Source: an uncultured Clostridia bacterium | GTDB taxonomy: Bacteria > Bacillota > Clostridia > Oscillospirales > Ruminococcaceae | NCBI GenBank assembly: GCA_938014855.1 | Contig: CALLQM010000360.1 | Coordinates: 1-13,935, forward strand | Direction of reading: 5' to 3' | DNA length: 13,935 nucleotides | In this document: piece after piece, positions 12,881 through 13,935 of the stretch | Numbering within the stretch: the first letter of the stretch is position 1 | Layout of the letters: every line of letters begins with the position of its first letter | Notes under the pieces: model-generated | Database searches by the model: none | What the model saw: the letters and a program-made list of their open reading frames with translations, nothing else | What the model was told of the DNA's origin: nothing | Translations under genes and position numbers: made by a program

Positions 12881-13935
12881 ATGATTGAGCAGTTTTTTTC
12901 AATCGACCCTTACATATTGAATGCCGCACGTCAAGCAGAACAGACGTGTGCAAGCGCGTTTAAGCGTATTGATGAAAATGCGGAATATAATGCCACAAAA
13001 GTGCTGTCTGCATTCATCCAAAACAACGTCAGTGAAAGCCATTTTGCCGGTTCCACGGGGTATGGCTATGGCGACCGTGGACGTGAAGTGCTCGACGCAG
13101 TATTGGCTCAGATTTTGGGAACCGATGATGCTCTAATCCGTCACAATTTTGTGTCCGGTACGCATGCGATTACGACTGCGCTGTTTGGCGTACTGCGCCC
13201 GGGCGATACGATTGTTTCACTCACGGGTCTGCCTTACGATACGTTACAGCCGGTTTTGGGCATCGTAGAAGGCGGGAGCGGCTCGCTGAAAGAATTTGGC
13301 GTGAACTATGAACAGCTTGATCTGCTGCCCGACGGAACGCCGGATTATGATGGAGTCGAAAAAGCGGTAAAAGGTGCCAAGGTGGCATATCTGCAGCGCT
13401 CACGCGGTTATTCGCTGCGGGAATCACTTTCCATCGCTCAAATGGAAACAATCATCAAACATGTGCGTGCCGCAAATCCAAACGCAATTGTGATGGTAGA
13501 CAACTGCTACGGCGAATTTGTGGAAACGAAAGAGCCGACACAGATCGGTGCGGATTTGATTATTGGTTCTCTCATCAAAAATCCAGGCGGCGGCATTGCG
13601 AAAACCGGAGGTTATATTGCGGGAAAAGCGGACTTGATTGAGCAGTGCGCCTGCAGGCTCACCGTTCCGGGCGTTGGGAAAGAAGTCGGATGTACATTGG
13701 GCGAACTGCGCGGAATGTATATGGGGCTGTTTTTTGCTCCTACCGTGGTAGCCTCTGCGCTGAAAACGGCGGTATTTGCCGCGGCATTGTTTGAACAGCT
13801 GGGGTTTGAAGTTTATCCGCGCTGGGATGCGCACCGGTCTGATATTATCCAAGCGGTCAAACTTGGAACAGCAAAGGGCCTGGAAGCATTCTGCCAGGGT
13901 GTTCAGCAGGGCGCGCCTGTGGATGCGTTTGTCTG
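12881..13935 (+). CDS. YnbB-like PLP-dependent enzyme (methionine gamma-lyase/'aluminium resistance' family), runs off right edge
   Basis: 351 codons are present, open to the edge. The protein belongs to the Cys/Met-metabolism-like PLP family named for 'aluminium resistance protein' and represented by B. subtilis YnbB. Seen: FAGSTGYGYGDRGRE (55-69), SGTHAITTALFG (92-103) near the cofactor phosphate, the Asp that pairs with the pyridine nitrogen in VMVDNCYGEF (204-213, D207), and the PLP Schiff-base lysine K233 in SLIKNPGGGIA (230-240). Family members are about 400-430 aa, so roughly 60-80 residues are missing. GAGGAG (12863-12868) lies 12 nt before the ATG, slightly long but no better start exists. 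23 nt after the GNAT gene, same operon. The true reaction of the family is poorly established; the 'aluminium resistance' name should not be taken literally. Confidence 0.93.
   Translation, partial: MIEQFFSIDPYILNAARQAEQTCASAFKRIDENAEYNATKVLSAFIQNNVSESHFAGSTGYGYGDRGREVLDAVLAQILGTDDALIRHNFVSGTHAITTALFGVLRPGDTIVSLTGLPYDTLQPVLGIVEGGSGSLKEFGVNYEQLDLLPDGTPDYDGVEKAVKGAKVAYLQRSRGYSLRESLSIAQMETIIKHVRAANPNAIVMVDNCYGEFVETKEPTQIGADLIIGSLIKNPGGGIAKTGGYIAGKADLIEQCACRLTVPGVGKEVGCTLGELRGMYMGLFFAPTVVASALKTAVFAAALFEQLGFEVYPRWDAHRSDIIQAVKLGTAKGLEAFCQGVQQGAPVDAFV

Overview
The window looks like chromosomal DNA from an endospore-forming member of the Clostridia, most likely an Oscillospiraceae/Ruminococcaceae-type organism. 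The evidence is gpr next to spoIIP (sporulation and germination genes), type III glutamine synthetase, the Firmicute-type gpr-spoIIP-lepA order, strong AGGAGG-type ribosome binding sites and roughly 50% GC. The genus assignment is inference. I saw no tRNA, rRNA, CRISPR array, insertion sequence or phage gene.

Layout. (1) 1-864, minus strand: the N-terminal 288 codons of a type III glutamine synthetase (glnN), running off the left edge, with its own sigma-A promoter at 958-986. (2) 1022-2400, plus strand: a small two-gene operon. It has a near-consensus promoter whose -10 box lies inside a 12-bp palindrome, with a 10-bp inverted repeat just upstream. It encodes a stand-alone ChrB N-terminal-like protein and a LiaF-like membrane protein, and ends in a strong hairpin. 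(3) 2400-6891, minus strand: gpr, spoIIP, an unrecognised 126-aa membrane-anchored protein, a terminator, then lepA with its own promoter. GPR acts on the small acid-soluble spore proteins at germination and SpoIIP on peptidoglycan during engulfment. LepA is a housekeeping ribosomal GTPase, and the terminator plus promoter separate it from the sporulation genes. (4) 6931-8528, plus strand: a promoter, a roughly 140-nt leader of unknown role, a 58-aa two-helix membrane protein, and alanine racemase (alr). (5) 8550-13935, plus strand: a strong promoter, murD, two tandem M42 metallo-aminopeptidases, a GNAT acetyltransferase and a YnbB-like PLP enzyme that runs off the right edge. The last four genes are tightly packed (1-nt overlap, 4-nt overlap, 23-nt gap).

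How the genes fit together. alr (D-Ala supply) and murD (D-Glu addition to UDP-MurNAc-L-Ala) are both in peptidoglycan precursor synthesis. The M42 pair probably completes cytosolic breakdown of short peptides, and the GNAT and YnbB-like genes are co-transcribed with it, with unknown substrates. The window is mostly core genome. The parts least explained by known biology are the ChrB_N/LiaF-like operon with its operator-like sites, the 126-aa protein in the sporulation cluster, the 58-aa membrane protein with its leader, and the tandem M42 pair, which may form a mixed complex. I found no clear new defence or mobile system.
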